Below, piece by piece: positions 29,274 to 38,562 of a DNA stretch of 64,000 bases. The translations under genes were made by a program, and so were the position numbers. A model generated the notes under the pieces. That model was not told the DNA's origin. It did no database searches and was given only the letters and a program-made list of their open reading frames with translations. This stretch comes from Lysinibacillus sp. JNUCC-52. GTDB lineage: Bacteria; Bacillota; Bacilli; Bacillales_A; Planococcaceae. Numbering within the stretch: position 1 is the stretch's first letter; every line of letters begins with the position of its first letter. The stretch is taken from assembly GCF_015999545.1 (NCBI RefSeq), contig NZ_CP065546.1, positions 1,736,001 through 1,800,000 on the forward strand. The letters are read 5' to 3'.

Positions 29274-29638
29274 TCTCCCGGCACTACCTTTACATTTTTC
29301 TCATTTTGAGTTAAACCGAGTTCTTTTGCTTTTTTCCATATATTTTCGTATGTAGAAAGTTCACTTACACGAACTGTCAAGTCAACATTCTGTTTTGCAA
29401 TCTCATCTGCCTCTGCTTCGATTTTTTGAATGTCCATGCTTGTCGTTTGAATTGCTGCTTGGTTGTTCAACACTAGTACTGACAATACAACAATAATGCT
29501 TACTAGTGCTAATAGCATCATCTTTTCAAACTTCTGGTTCGTTTTTTTACGACGTATGATAGTGGGTTGTGGACTAGGTGGTGTTAACGGTTGTTGCACA
29601 TGTTGCTGTTGGTGCTGCCTTACACGAACTGCTGCCAT
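29270..29638 (-). CDS. ftsL: FtsL division protein
   Basis: 122 residues. A Gln/Pro-rich cytoplasmic N-terminus (about 1-28), a basic stretch, one membrane segment (about 40-60) and an extracellular coiled coil ending ELGLTQNEKNVKVV, typical of FtsL. It forms a complex with DivIB and DivIC. It lies between rsmH (adjacent, no gap) and pbpB. Confidence 0.94.
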   Translation of the reverse strand: MAAVRVRQHQQQHVQQPLTPPSPQPTIIRRKKTNQKFEKMMLLALVSIIVVLSVLVLNNQAAIQTTSMDIQKIEAEADEIAKQNVDLTVRVSELSTYENIWKKAKELGLTQNEKNVKVVPGE

Positions 29639-30589
29639 TTACTCACGCCCTTTGTCGTTAATTTTCTCCACCACTCTAAGCTTTGCTGAACGTGCTCGAT
29701 TGTTTACTGCTAATTCTTCCTCAGAAGGTAGAATCGGCTTTCTAGATACAAGCTTTAAAGTCGGCTTCATGTCATCTGGAATTACCGGTAAATTTGGTGG
29801 TAATTCAGGTAAGGATGACGCTTCCTTAAAAATTGTCTTGCATAGGCGGTCTTCCAATGAATGGAATGTAATAACACTAATGCGTCCACCTACGTTAATC
29901 ATATCAATCGCATCGACTAATGAATCCTCCGCTGCACCTAGCTCATCATTTACAGCAATACGAATTGCTTGGAAGATGCGCTTTGCAGGATGTCCCCCTT
30001 TACGGCGAGCCGCTGCTGGTATACCCTCTTTAATTAGTTCCACAAGTTGTCCCGTTGTTTCAATCGGTGCCGTTTTACGAGCCTCTTCGATTTTACGAGC
30101 TACTTGCTTAGAAAATTTTTCTTCCCCATAACGGAAGAAAATACGGACTAAATCTTCGTATGCCCATTCATTAACGACATGATACGCTGTAAGCGCAGCC
30201 GTCTGGTCCATACGCATATCAAGTGGGGCATCATGATGATAGCTAAAACCACGTTCTGGTGTATCTAATTGTGGAGAAGAAACACCTAAATCATATAAAA
30301 TGCCATCTACCTCTTGGATACCAAGGGCTAATAGCTCTTCTTTTAAATAGCGGAAATTCGAATGCACAAATGTTACACGCTCTATATAAGGAGCTAAACG
30401 AACTTTCGCATTTTCAATGGCCGTTGTGTCTTGATCAAAACAAATTAGACGGCCTTTATCTGATAATTGTTGTACTAAATATTCACTGTGTCCTGCTCCA
30501 CCAAGCGTACAGTCCACATATACACCATCAGGATCGATGTTCAATCCGTCAACAGTTTCTTTTAATAACACGGTTGTATGATCGAACAT
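29639..30589 (-). CDS. rsmH: 16S rRNA (cytosine-1402-N4)-methyltransferase
   Basis: 316 residues. SAM site [14 protein letters not shown], then [29 protein letters not shown] and [12 protein letters not shown], all diagnostic of RsmH/MraW. It methylates C1402 in the ribosomal P site. It follows mraZ by 60 nt in the dcw operon. Confidence 0.97.
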   Translation of the reverse strand: MFDHTTVLLKETVDGLNIDPDGVYVDCTLGGAGHSEYLVQQLSDKGRLICFDQDTTAIENAKVRLAPYIERVTFVHSNFRYLKEELLALGIQEVDGILYDLGVSSPQLDTPERGFSYHHDAPLDMRMDQTAALTAYHVVNEWAYEDLVRIFFRYGEEKFSKQVARKIEEARKTAPIETTGQLVELIKEGIPAAARRKGGHPAKRIFQAIRIAVNDELGAAEDSLVDAIDMINVGGRISVITFHSLEDRLCKTIFKEASSLPELPPNLPVIPDDMKPTLKLVSRKPILPSEEELAVNNRARSAKLRVVEKINDKGRE

Positions 30590-30649
30590 ACCAATCGCTC
30601 CCCTCAGGCCTTTACTTTTTCAACTGACGTTTTCACGTTTAATACAAAG

Positions 30650-31081
30650 TTAAAAATCAAAGCCAATCATATTTTCTGCAATTTCATTAAAAGATTGTTC
30701 AGACTCTGTGAAATAAGTTTCCCAAGCATCTTTTGCCCATATTTCAATTCGATTCGAAACACCTAACACAACACATTCTTTTACTAGATGTGCGTGTTGT
30801 ACTAACGTCGAAGGAATATTAATACGACCTTGCTTGTCTATTTCTACTTCCGTCGCACCTGAAAAGAAGAACCTTGCAAAAGCACGAGTATCTTTCTTTG
30901 TCATTGGTAAACCTTTTAATTTTTCTTCGAGTTTTCGCCATTCATCCATAGGATAGCCAAATAAACAATTATCAAGTCCGCGTGTCACAACAAAGGTTTC
31001 ACCTAAGGCTTCACGAAATTTTGCGGGTACGATTAATCGTCCTTTTGCGTCAACAGAGTGTTGATATTCTCCCATGAACAT
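30650..31081 (-). CDS. mraZ: MraZ transcriptional regulator of the dcw operon
   Basis: 143 residues from the ATG at 31081. Two SpoVT/AbrB-like repeats: [20 protein letters not shown] (residues 1-20) and [14 protein letters not shown] (about 83). MraZ binds TGGGN repeats upstream of its own gene. Three such repeats at exact 10-bp spacing occur at 31110-31134. A GTG three codons upstream is also open, but the conserved N-terminus fixes the ATG. Confidence 0.97.
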   Translation of the reverse strand: MFMGEYQHSVDAKGRLIVPAKFREALGETFVVTRGLDNCLFGYPMDEWRKLEEKLKGLPMTKKDTRAFARFFFSGATEVEIDKQGRINIPSTLVQHAHLVKECVVLGVSNRIEIWAKDAWETYFTESEQSFNEIAENMIGFDF

Positions 31082-31109
31082 GCTAGTCACCCCACTTTAT
31101 TAAATAATG

Positions 31110-31134
31110 TACCACATCGCCCCACTTTCCTCCA
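31110..31134 (-). promoter_or_regulatory. MraZ box: three TGGnn repeats at 10-bp spacing
   Basis: On the minus strand, TGGAG (31130-31134), TGGGG (31120-31124) and TGGTA (31110-31114) are separated by exactly 5 nt each, the layout of known MraZ operators (TGGGN-N5 repeats). The operator is 29-53 nt before the mraZ ATG. TACATTAT (minus strand, 31104-31111) overlaps it and may be the -10. Confidence 0.7.
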
Positions 31135-31217
31135 CTTTTTTTAAAAAAAACTTGACATTTTCACCTTTTATGTGTGTTTAGACCTTTAAGCGAAATTTTA
31201 TTTTGTGCTAAAGGGCA

Positions 31218-31250
31218 TAAAAAAAGAACTACCCTTAGTAGGATAGCTCT
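31218..31250 (-). terminator. Terminator of bshC
   Basis: Minus strand GAGCTATCC pairs with GGGTAGTTC (two G-T pairs) around TACTAA, followed by seven T. It lies about 85 nt past the bshC stop and upstream of the mraZ promoter. Confidence 0.75.
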
Positions 31251-31334
31251 CTATTTTCCTGTTAAACCGACAAATTTCTTCAAATCTATAATTCCAACAT
31301 GCCTTTAATAGTTCTAAAGATACATTTTTTATTC

Positions 31335-32951
31335 TTATAAATAAAGTAAATAGTGGTGATTTCCAACGCTATATGTTTTCTTGAGCATTTCATCAATTAA
31401 CGTAGGTCCAAACTCATTGATATATTGATAAGGATTATAAGAACGTTCTTGGAACCCATCATTTGGATATAGCTCATTTTGTAATGTCATAAATTTACGG
31501 ATAGTCGTCTCATGCTTGCTCAGCACCGTTTGTTCTACCTTTTGTTGCAAATACTCAAACTGCCTCACATGATTTTCTTTATTTTTTTCAAGTATTTTAT
31601 CTAGCGACATATGTTGTTGCGCGAAATATTGCTCAAGAGTAGCGTATTTTTCTAAAACTAGTTGTTGCATCTCTAGTATTTGACGTTTCGCCTCATCATC
31701 TTGAACTTCAGCAATAAATTGCTCCTTCAACGCCGTCGCCTTGCCATCCAATACATCCGTTACTGTTAAATGATATTCACCCAATAGTTGTTCTACATGT
31801 CGTGTAACAATCGTAATATTGAGACGTGGTGCAAAAATTGGCATTTGTAAACCTAATATAGAAAAGGCATCCTTTAATGTTGCCCAATATGCAAGCTCAC
31901 CTGGTCCACCAACAAACGCCAAAACAGGTAACGTCATTTCTTGCATTAATGGACGCGTTACAACATTATTACTTAATTGCTCTGTGTGTTTTTCCGCAAT
32001 TGTTAATAACTCTTCACGTGAAAGTTTGATATTTGCGGCTAAATTGATAAATTGATCGTGTCGTCTTTCTAGTAAAAAACGTTCTCCATCTTTGACATAG
32101 AACAGGTTCGCTGCATCATCAGTTGCTAAAATCGGCTTCCCGTAACCAGCACTTTCCAATACCGCTTCCTTTTCCGTTACTAGTTTTGCAATTTCCTCAC
32201 TATGGTTGATAAGCTGTACAAAATTATTACGTTCGTAATGACGGAAGTTCACATCTGCCGCATCAATCATGAGCAGCCCTTCTTCTTTAAACAACTCATT
32301 CATTAGTCGCGCAAAGAAATCTGTGAATGTTTCACTATTGTTCAATGCCTCCAATAGTTGATTGAACATTTTTTCAGTGTGTGCTGTTTCTCCAAAATCC
32401 TTAATGATCGTATTAATTAATTGAACCATCGCTTCTTTGTTTATGCTTGTTGTCGATGCCATTGTTTTTCTTCGCGAACGTTCACCATACGCACGTTTTT
32501 TAATATCCATATCATGCATTGTAAATGTATGGTTAATTTCCTCTAAGTCATGATCTTCTCCAGCTATCCAAAAAATAGGCACAACTGGTCGTTGAAGCTT
32601 TTCACTTTGTTCTTTTGCTAATGATATAACCGAAATTGCCTTATGAACCGAGTAAAGAGGGCCAGTTAATACACCCGCTTGTTGCCCACCGACAACCGCA
32701 ACAGCTCCTTGCTCTAGTTGTTGCAAATGCTCATTCGCTTTTTCTGATAAGCCAAGCGGCTCCATAAACTGACGAATTATTGCTGTTAATTCTTTTTGGT
32801 CACACGCTCGTTGCTCCAAATATTTCGCCCGCTTTTCAAACGATTTATCATTATACTCATATTCAAAAAACTCATGAATGGCAGTATTTGGCGACCAATA
32901 ATCTGCTAGCACACGATTTTTCACGGGTACTTGGATTGACTCCAGTTTCAT
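31335..32951 (-). CDS. bshC: BshC, putative cysteine ligase of bacillithiol synthesis
   Basis: 538 residues, the usual size. VVGGQQAGVLTGPLYSVHKA (about 87-106) and PIFWIAGEDHDLEEINHTF are strong BshC/YllA signatures. A long coiled coil runs at about 395-475. BshC adds cysteine to GlcN-malate, the last step to bacillithiol. The ATG follows GAGGAGTTTGTGTTAA. It lies upstream of mraZ as in B. subtilis (yllA), with panE and a DUF3397-like gene behind it. Confidence 0.94.
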   Translation of the reverse strand: MKLESIQVPVKNRVLADYWSPNTAIHEFFEYEYNDKSFEKRAKYLEQRACDQKELTAIIRQFMEPLGLSEKANEHLQQLEQGAVAVVGGQQAGVLTGPLYSVHKAISVISLAKEQSEKLQRPVVPIFWIAGEDHDLEEINHTFTMHDMDIKKRAYGERSRRKTMASTTSINKEAMVQLINTIIKDFGETAHTEKMFNQLLEALNNSETFTDFFARLMNELFKEEGLLMIDAADVNFRHYERNNFVQLINHSEEIAKLVTEKEAVLESAGYGKPILATDDAANLFYVKDGERFLLERRHDQFINLAANIKLSREELLTIAEKHTEQLSNNVVTRPLMQEMTLPVLAFVGGPGELAYWATLKDAFSILGLQMPIFAPRLNITIVTRHVEQLLGEYHLTVTDVLDGKATALKEQFIAEVQDDEAKRQILEMQQLVLEKYATLEQYFAQQHMSLDKILEKNKENHVRQFEYLQQKVEQTVLSKHETTIRKFMTLQNELYPNDGFQERSYNPYQYINEFGPTLIDEMLKKTYSVGNHHYLLYL

Positions 32952-33050
32952 TTAACACAAACTCCTCTACTCACTAAATCATCGTATTCCTTGTAAACAT
33001 TTTAATGCTATTATTTTAACGCTTCTGTCTCCAACATGAAAAGAAAATGC

Positions 33051-33446
33051 TTATACAGAGTGTAAATATTCTACAACAGATTGAATCATGCCGACTATAC
33101 AAATCAAAATATATGCTGCGCTAAGTACTAAAAATAAAAAACGCCAAATTTTCCGCAGTAGCGGCTTTACCTCAATTTCTCTTTTTGTACGCCAGTCTAT
33201 ATATGTAAAAACAATTGCCAGTATTATTGCTAGCATTATTAAAATAGCCCCAACATTCACTCCCCACAGCACTCCAATTGCCAACGGTACTGAAAAAAAC
33301 AAGCAGAACGTTGTTACATCAGATGCGGCTCCAAAGGCATGGGTACCACGAATATTAACCTTTCGACTAATAACATAGACAATGCCAAATAAAAGAATTG
33401 GACAAAAAATAATAACGCTGATGACTATATGTAAAAAATCTTTCAA
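33051..33446 (-). CDS. DUF3397-like four-helix membrane protein
   Basis: 131 residues with four hydrophobic segments (about 5-26, 45-60, 64-83, 100-122). The loop VNIRGTHAFGAASDVTTF between helices 1 and 2 is the most distinctive part. Small integral membrane proteins of this type (DUF3397) are found beside panE and bshC in Bacillales. No function is known. It overlaps the panE stop by 4 nt, so the two are co-translated. Confidence 0.72.
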   Translation of the reverse strand: MKDFLHIVISVIIFCPILLFGIVYVISRKVNIRGTHAFGAASDVTTFCLFFSVPLAIGVLWGVNVGAILIMLAIILAIVFTYIDWRTKREIEVKPLLRKIWRFLFLVLSAAYILICIVGMIQSVVEYLHSV

Positions 33447-34345
33447 GATTGCCCACCGCTCTCTTCAAGCGCTAGAACTTGGTGATATAAAGTTCGCAAT
33501 GTAGGTAATGGGTAACCATTTGCAGCAGCTTTTTGTAAAACTGCCCCAACAATTGTTTCTACCTCACTTTTTCTCCCTTGTATACGATCAGCTAGCATAG
33601 ATGAGGTATTCGCCGCTGTTTTTTCACACAAAGCGATTACTGCTGAAAACGGAATAGTACTTTCAATGCCTTTAAAAGCCTCTGTTAGCTCTTGATATAT
33701 GGTATGCATTAACAAGTATGCGTGCTTATTCGTAACTAACTCCCCATTCTTCATTTGCAAAACAGCTGTTATCGGGTTAATCATACAATTGAAAACTGCT
33801 TTTTCAAAAAGCATTTGTTCGGCGTTTTCAACCAACTCTATTGGAAATAACGGATTTTTCAAGTGTAGCAACTTTTCAAATACAACACTACTTCCACGCG
33901 CTACTCCTATTTTGCACAAACCCACGCCTCTATGTTGAACAGTTGTCAAATCAATAGTTTGCGCACCGAAAGAAACTGAGCAAAATGCAATTGTATTTTG
34001 TGGTAAGCGCAATGCCTCATCAAAATGCGCTAGACCATTTTGTACAAACAATACTGGCACTTCCTGAGGGAAACCTAATAATTGTTTATAGATATTTTGT
34101 AAATGACCATATTTTACAGCTACTACTATCAAATCTGGTCGAGGGAGCATCTCTAACTCAACGCTAGAAGCAATTTGATGGATTGTCTTTGTACCATCTA
34201 TATGGACTCTCGTTATATGCTTCAAATTAAGCTCATCGGCTTGTTCTTGTCTTCTTACAACTAACGTCACATCGAAACAAGCCTCTGCTAAGAAACTAGC
34301 CATTAGCTGACCGACTGCACCAGCTCCAATAACTACTACATTCAC
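33443..34345 (-). CDS. panE: 2-Dehydropantoate 2-reductase
   Basis: About 300 residues. The Rossmann NADP site VVVIGAGAVGQLMASFLAE is at the N-terminus. The ApbA/PanE C-terminal domain contains FEKAVFNCMINPITAVL with the catalytic Lys and RIQGRKSEVETIVG. It reduces ketopantoate to pantoate for coenzyme A. The GTG at 34345 is preferred, as GGAGGT lies 10 nt before it; an upstream GTG at 34363 overlaps that ribosome site. It corresponds to B. subtilis ylbQ/panE. Confidence 0.92.
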   Translation of the reverse strand: MNVVVIGAGAVGQLMASFLAEACFDVTLVVRRQEQADELNLKHITRVHIDGTKTIHQIASSVELEMLPRPDLIVVAVKYGHLQNIYKQLLGFPQEVPVLFVQNGLAHFDEALRLPQNTIAFCSVSFGAQTIDLTTVQHRGVGLCKIGVARGSSVVFEKLLHLKNPLFPIELVENAEQMLFEKAVFNCMINPITAVLQMKNGELVTNKHAYLLMHTIYQELTEAFKGIESTIPFSAVIALCEKTAANTSSMLADRIQGRKSEVETIVGAVLQKAAANGYPLPTLRTLYHQVLALEESGGQS

Positions 34346-34468
34346 AACGTTCGCCACCTCCACTTAATGTAAAGAGGCTATCTAAACAGTAATAAAAAAA
34401 CCTTTAAACAGCCTAAACTGAAGTACTAAACAACTTCTCCAGCATTTACTTGTCTCGTTCTACAATAC

Positions 34469-34574
34469 CATAAACACCATTTTCTTTACGCCATAGAAGG
34501 AGGTGCCTCAGAAATTCATCTGAGACACCTCCTTTTCAGGTGTTTCTATTATACAAGATTAGCTGGTGTTTATG
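34469..34574. other. Nested inverted repeats in the panE-gerR gap
   Basis: The 34346-34733 stretch has no gene. Outer arms CATAAACACC (34469-34478) and GGTGTTTATG (34565-34574) are exact complements. Inside, a 15-bp stem with one mismatch (34497-34511 with 34520-34534) is followed by TTTT on the plus strand. The inner hairpin resembles a plus-strand terminator, but no plus-strand gene precedes it. A small RNA or a decayed mobile element is possible; nothing identifies which. Confidence 0.45.
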
Positions 34575-34733
34575 ATACAAGAATGGTTATTTTCATCCAA
34601 TGTAGGTAAAATGTTGAGTCGACGTTAGCGTTTACATTCTATGACTTCTTTTGCATCATTTTCTTAAAAGACCTTACTCTTTCTTTGAAAAAGAACGTAA
34701 CGATCTACTTACAATCATTTTCCCTTCGACCCG

Positions 34734-35111
34734 TTAATCTTTCATTAAAGAATAGCCTTGCTGTAACCACTTCACTAGCTTTTCATGTTCATTTTGTAAT
34801 TCCCGATGTTTAATCTCAAGACTTTGATAAGCTTCTGTCAATTCATCAAAACTCGTTAACGCTAATTTCAAATGACTTCGCATAGATTGTTGAGGTTGAT
34901 TGCGAACAGCTAAAAGCGATTGACTATATTGCCCGCGTAACGTCTTGTTCCAACGAAAACCACACGCTTGTTTTGTACGTCCGAGTTCATCCGCAGCCAT
35001 TTCAAAAGCCTCTAACTGCGTTTTCCCATTTTGCACATTATGCAAGACGATTTCTGCTAATCTTTCATCGTCTTCCTTCGTCCATTGATCTTTTCTTTTT
35101 TTCAGTTCCAT
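34734..35111 (-). CDS. gerR: GerR/RsfA-family sporulation transcription factor
   Basis: 125 residues. The N-terminal Myb/SANT-like domain (about 8-60) reads WTKEDDERLAEIVLHNVQNG and LGRTKQACGFRWNKTLRGQY, the RsfA-family signature. A coiled coil follows (about 90-118). By position next to rpmF/ylbN and panE it is the counterpart of B. subtilis ylbO (gerR), a sigma-E-dependent regulator of mother-cell genes. The ATG follows GAGGGTGATAGATT. A SigE-like promoter lies upstream. Confidence 0.87.
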   Translation of the reverse strand: MELKKRKDQWTKEDDERLAEIVLHNVQNGKTQLEAFEMAADELGRTKQACGFRWNKTLRGQYSQSLLAVRNQPQQSMRSHLKLALTSFDELTEAYQSLEIKHRELQNEHEKLVKWLQQGYSLMKD

Positions 35112-35137
35112 AATCTATCACCCTCACATTTTTTACT

Positions 35138-35165
35138 ACTATATGCGTTATCAGGCAAAATAGAA
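35138..35165 (-). promoter_or_regulatory. Candidate SigE promoter of gerR
   Basis: Minus strand: -35 TTCTATT (35159-35165) and -10 CATATAGT (35138-35145), 13 nt apart. They resemble the sigma-E pattern (kmATATT, N13-14, CATACAAT). The -10 lies about 27 nt before the gerR ATG and downstream of the enoyl-CoA hydratase terminator, so gerR has its own transcription unit. Confidence 0.5.
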
Positions 35166-35175
35166 TCACAGGACG

Positions 35176-35213
35176 AAAAAAGACAGTGATTATGTTTGAA
35201 TGTAATCACTGCC
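35176..35213 (-). terminator. Terminator of the enoyl-CoA hydratase gene
   Basis: GGCAGTGATTACAT and ATAATCACTGTC form a stem of about 12 bp around a short loop, followed by TTTTTT on the minus strand, 9 nt past the stop. Confidence 0.85.
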
Positions 35214-35221
35214 ACTATACG

Positions 35222-35989
35222 CTATTTATTGTTCTTTTTAGTTAGAAAATTATTAACTGCCTCATGATGTGCTTCGCTCTCCCACAATTTTGCACATGTG
35301 CGAACTTCCTCCATTACACGCTCATACATATTACGTTCACGCCATTTACGAAGTTCAATTTCTTTATATGCCTTGTGCACAGAAGGATGAATTTTACGCA
35401 TATGTTCAATAAAATCATTTAACGCAAGTTGCTTCGATCCCTCAAATACGCGCATCGCCCAACCAATGTCATATAGTAATTCAGCTGGATATGGCTTTGC
35501 ATCCACTAGCATCTTCATTGCGCGATCATGACGTAAACCTCGTTCAAATAAGTATGTACCGCCACCCCATCCACTTGTAATTGCTAATGTCCCTTGAATA
35601 AAGCCACATTTAGCATGACTCGCCACTAAGCGAAAATCACAAGCAGTCGCTATCTCACAACCTCCACCTACAGCTGTTCCATTGATTAACGCAATCGTCG
35701 GTACTGGCAATGTAGCAAGATCATATAAAATCTCACCCATCTTACTTAACATACCAAACGCTTCATCTTCCGTTTCAAGGGAATGAAACTCCGATAAATC
35801 GCCACCTGAACAAAAGGATTTTTCCCCCGCTCCTGTCACGACTAAAAAACGTACATCGTCATGATTTTGTATATATGTAATTACTTCCCGAAGACCATTC
35901 ATTACCTCATCGTTCACAGCGTTACGCTTTTCCTCACGATTTATAGTAAATGTCATAATCCCATCTTGATTGTCAATTATATAAGCCAC
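35222..35989 (-). CDS. Enoyl-CoA hydratase/isomerase family protein
   Basis: 255 residues of the crotonase fold. Oxyanion-hole motifs are SFCSGGDLSEF (about 59-69) and NGTAVGGGCEIATACDF (about 105-121). A usual catalytic Glu region (GTLAITSGWGGG) is altered compared with classical enoyl-CoA hydratases, so the exact reaction is uncertain. The start is GTG at 35989 after AAGGGGGAACAGTA. It is a single-gene unit inserted between gerR and rpmF, which are close neighbours in B. subtilis. Confidence 0.87.
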   Translation of the reverse strand: MAYIIDNQDGIMTFTINREEKRNAVNDEVMNGLREVITYIQNHDDVRFLVVTGAGEKSFCSGGDLSEFHSLETEDEAFGMLSKMGEILYDLATLPVPTIALINGTAVGGGCEIATACDFRLVASHAKCGFIQGTLAITSGWGGGTYLFERGLRHDRAMKMLVDAKPYPAELLYDIGWAMRVFEGSKQLALNDFIEHMRKIHPSVHKAYKEIELRKWRERNMYERVMEEVRTCAKLWESEAHHEAVNNFLTKKNNK

Positions 35990-36154
35990 TACTGTTCCCC
36001 CTTAGTCCCCTTCAATTATGTTTAGTGTAATCGGAGCCAACTAAAAACCCCTAAGCCCCCACTGACTACAAGTTAAATAAATTGTATCACACAATTATTA
36101 TAGTACTATATAACTTTATAATATTTATTAAAAATTCTGTCACTTCACATAAAC

Positions 36155-36197
36155 AAAAAGGCTAGTAAAGAGCCATGGTCTCTCTACTAGCCTTTTA
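36155..36197. terminator. Terminator after rpmF
   Basis: AAAAGGCTAGTA and TACTAGCCTTTT form a 12-bp stem with a partly paired loop. On the minus strand it ends in CCTTTTTG. It lies 18 nt past the rpmF stop. The rest of 35990-36154 shows nothing recognisable. Confidence 0.85.
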
Positions 36198-36214
36198 AGT
36201 GAGCAAACACTGTA

Positions 36215-36388
36215 TTATTTGCTTACTACTTCTTTACCTTTGTATTGTCCGCAAGCTTTGCAAACACGGTGTGATAATTTTGCTTCACCACAGTTTGGGC
36301 AAGCTACCATACCAGGTACAGATAGTTTGAAATGCGTACGACGCTTTCTTTTTGCAGTTTTAGAAGTTCTTCTAAATGGTACAGCCAT
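36215..36388 (-). CDS. rpmF: Ribosomal protein L32, zinc-binding form
   Basis: 57 residues starting [20 protein letters not shown]. Two Cys pairs (CPNCG and CKACG) form the zinc ribbon, so this is the zinc-dependent L32 paralogue type. The ATG at 36388 follows AAGGAGGTGCCATCA. It follows ylbN by 24 nt, the standard pairing. Confidence 0.97.
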   Translation of the reverse strand: MAVPFRRTSKTAKRKRRTHFKLSVPGMVACPNCGEAKLSHRVCKACGQYKGKEVVSK

Positions 36389-36412
36389 TGATGGCACCTC
36401 CTTACAGATCGT

Positions 36413-36946
36413 CTATTCGTCTGTTTGATCAAAATACTTAGCTAAATCAGCTAGTCTTGGATCCACTTTTGGTTCGTCAGTTTTTTTGTGAAGTTCCACG
36501 TCTTCATCAGTTGCGTAAGACCAGTTTTTACCACCATGCACTTGTCCTTCGGTATTCTCTTTGAATACTTGCATTGGGACCTCAAGAAGAACTAACTCCT
36601 CAATAACTGGCTTCATGTCGATAACATCACCATCTATATAGTGAATATCACCGTCATCTTCCCCTCTTTTTTCTTCGTCAATCCAGCTGAACATTTCAAC
36701 TGTCTCAACGTTGATAGGAAACTCAACATCTTCCCAAGTGCGAGCACACGGGAGTGTTAACGTAGCTGTCACAGTAAGCTGACAAGTCATTTGCGATGCA
36801 CCGAATGTACATAGCCCTTTTACATGAACGGGCGAAATTGCTCGAATATCCTGGTTTCGCTCCATCACCTCATCCAATTGGACATAGGTATCGATCGGCA
36901 TTCCGTCTTGACGGTATTTAGATAATTGATGAATTGACCATTTCAT
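36413..36946 (-). CDS. ylbN: YceD/YlbN-family DUF177 protein
   Basis: 177 residues from the ATG at 36946, which follows GAGGTGATTAAACGA. DUF177 signatures are CTFGASQMTCQLTVTATLTL and, in the C-terminal half, DPRLADLAKYFDQ. The family is encoded with rpmF in most bacteria and has been tied to 23S rRNA accumulation. The longer upstream reading has no ribosome site. Confidence 0.93.
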   Translation of the reverse strand: MKWSIHQLSKYRQDGMPIDTYVQLDEVMERNQDIRAISPVHVKGLCTFGASQMTCQLTVTATLTLPCARTWEDVEFPINVETVEMFSWIDEEKRGEDDGDIHYIDGDVIDMKPVIEELVLLEVPMQVFKENTEGQVHGGKNWSYATDEDVELHKKTDEPKVDPRLADLAKYFDQTDE

Positions 36947-37205
36947 TCGTTTAATCACCTCGAGACAACACTGTTGATTATATAATGTGTAAAAATAGAT
37001 GTCAAGATAATTTCTTGTCACCACTCGAAAACCCACCTATAATTAAGTACATCATAATTATGCTACTTAGCCACAATACACAACCTATACAAAAATTTCA
37101 ATAGCAATGTGCAAAGAATAGCTAAAGGCACTATAAAACTATTTGTAGCAACCTGATTGGTCAGAAACAAGTAGCACCAAATAGAAATAAAGGGGGTTTT
37201 ACGTA

Positions 37206-38417
37206 ATGAAAGCAGTTGGTATTGTTGTTGAATATAATCCTTTTCACAATGGACATGCTTATCACTTAGAACAGGCAAAAAAAGTAGCGCAAGCAGATAT
37301 AGCAATTGCTGTTATGAGCGGTACATTTTTGCAGCGCGGTGAACCTGCCATGGTAGATAAATGGACACGTACAAAAATGGCCCTCGCTAGCGGAGTTGAT
37401 ATTGTAATTGAGCTACCGTATGTCTATAGTACCGCACCCGCTACGGATTTCGCAAAGGGGGCGATTGCATTATTATCGGCAATTCGCTGTGATGCTTTTG
37501 CCTTCGGTAGCGAAGATGGCTCAATACAACCCTTTATGAATACGTACCAATTAATTACGAAGCACCGCACCGAATATGACGCACTTATTAAAGAAAGCGT
37601 TAAAACAGGTGTTAGCTATCCTAAAAGCTTACATTATGCCTATGAACAGCTTTCACAAAAGTTTCCTGCTACATACATTGACTTAGCACAACCAAACAAT
37701 ATACTAGGCTTCCATTATATTGAAGCGGCTATGACACTAGGGAGTGCTATTAAGCCTTTAACGATTCCACGTATAGCAGCAGGATATCACGACGCTATGC
37801 AGGAGGGCGCATCGATTGCAAGTGCCACTGGCATTCGTAAAGCACTTGCTACGACAGGCACATTACAAAGCGTTCGTGATGTACTCCCGCAAGCTTCCTT
37901 TCATTATTTGCAAGATTGGTATGAGCAACATAAAAATTTTGCTAGTTGGGAGGCGTTTTGGCCGTTTTTACAGTTTACCCTTATTCGGCATACAGCAAGT
38001 GAGCTAACGCGCTATGCAGAAGTAACAGAGGGCATAGAGCACGCACTACTAAAAGCAGCGAAGACGAGTAGCTCATTTAGTAGCTTTATGGAGAAAATAA
38101 AATCTAAACGCTATACATGGACACGTCTGCAACGCATGCTGACACATATTTACACTGGTTTTACGAAGGAGCAACTTAAGAGCTTCCAATCCCCTTCTAC
38201 AATTCGATTACTTGGCATGAGTACGCAAGGACAAGCGTACTTAGGTATGCATAAAAAAGACTTTACATTACCGTTAATAAGTCGCGTTGCTTCTACAAAT
38301 GATACTATGCTCGCTGTAGATATACACGCTGCTGAAGTATATAACTTTAGTATAGAGCAAGGGTCCCAGAAATCCCCATTACCAAAGGATTTCCAAACGC
38401 CACCAATTCGATTTTAG
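37206..38417 (+). CDS. tmcAL: tRNA(Met) cytidine acetate ligase (YlbM)
   Basis: 403 residues. The N-terminal nucleotidyltransferase motif GIVVEYNPFHNGHAYHLEQA contains HNGH. AVMSGTFLQRGEPAMVDKW and FAFGSEDGSIQPF are family signatures. The enzyme makes ac4C at position 34 of elongator tRNA-Met using acetate and ATP. It is divergent from ylbN and convergent with ylbL, as in B. subtilis. The ATG follows AAGGGGGTTTTACGTA. Confidence 0.94.
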   Translation: MKAVGIVVEYNPFHNGHAYHLEQAKKVAQADIAIAVMSGTFLQRGEPAMVDKWTRTKMALASGVDIVIELPYVYSTAPATDFAKGAIALLSAIRCDAFAFGSEDGSIQPFMNTYQLITKHRTEYDALIKESVKTGVSYPKSLHYAYEQLSQKFPATYIDLAQPNNILGFHYIEAAMTLGSAIKPLTIPRIAAGYHDAMQEGASIASATGIRKALATTGTLQSVRDVLPQASFHYLQDWYEQHKNFASWEAFWPFLQFTLIRHTASELTRYAEVTEGIEHALLKAAKTSSSFSSFMEKIKSKRYTWTRLQRMLTHIYTGFTKEQLKSFQSPSTIRLLGMSTQGQAYLGMHKKDFTLPLISRVASTNDTMLAVDIHAAEVYNFSIEQGSQKSPLPKDFQTPPIRF

Positions 38418-38496
38418 CAAATTAATACGATGCAACGTCTTCACAGCTGATTGAGTTATAGAGCAAACAACTACCTTAATAAACATCCAGCATAGC

Positions 38497-38536
38497 AAAA
38501 AGTGTTAGATTGATGGCCATCAATCTAACACTTTTT
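38497..38536. terminator. Bidirectional terminator between tmcAL and ylbL
   Basis: A perfect 40-nt palindrome: 20-bp arms beginning AAAAAGTGTTAGATTGATGG. A-run/T-run on both strands; it serves the two converging genes. Confidence 0.92.
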
Positions 38537-38562
38537 CTCTTTAAACAAACACAAATAGGCAT

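Noticed and set aside
38497-38536. Perfect 40-nt palindrome considered as a protein-binding site or attachment site
   Set aside because: Position between converging genes and the A/T-run flanks make an ordinary bidirectional terminator the simplest reading.
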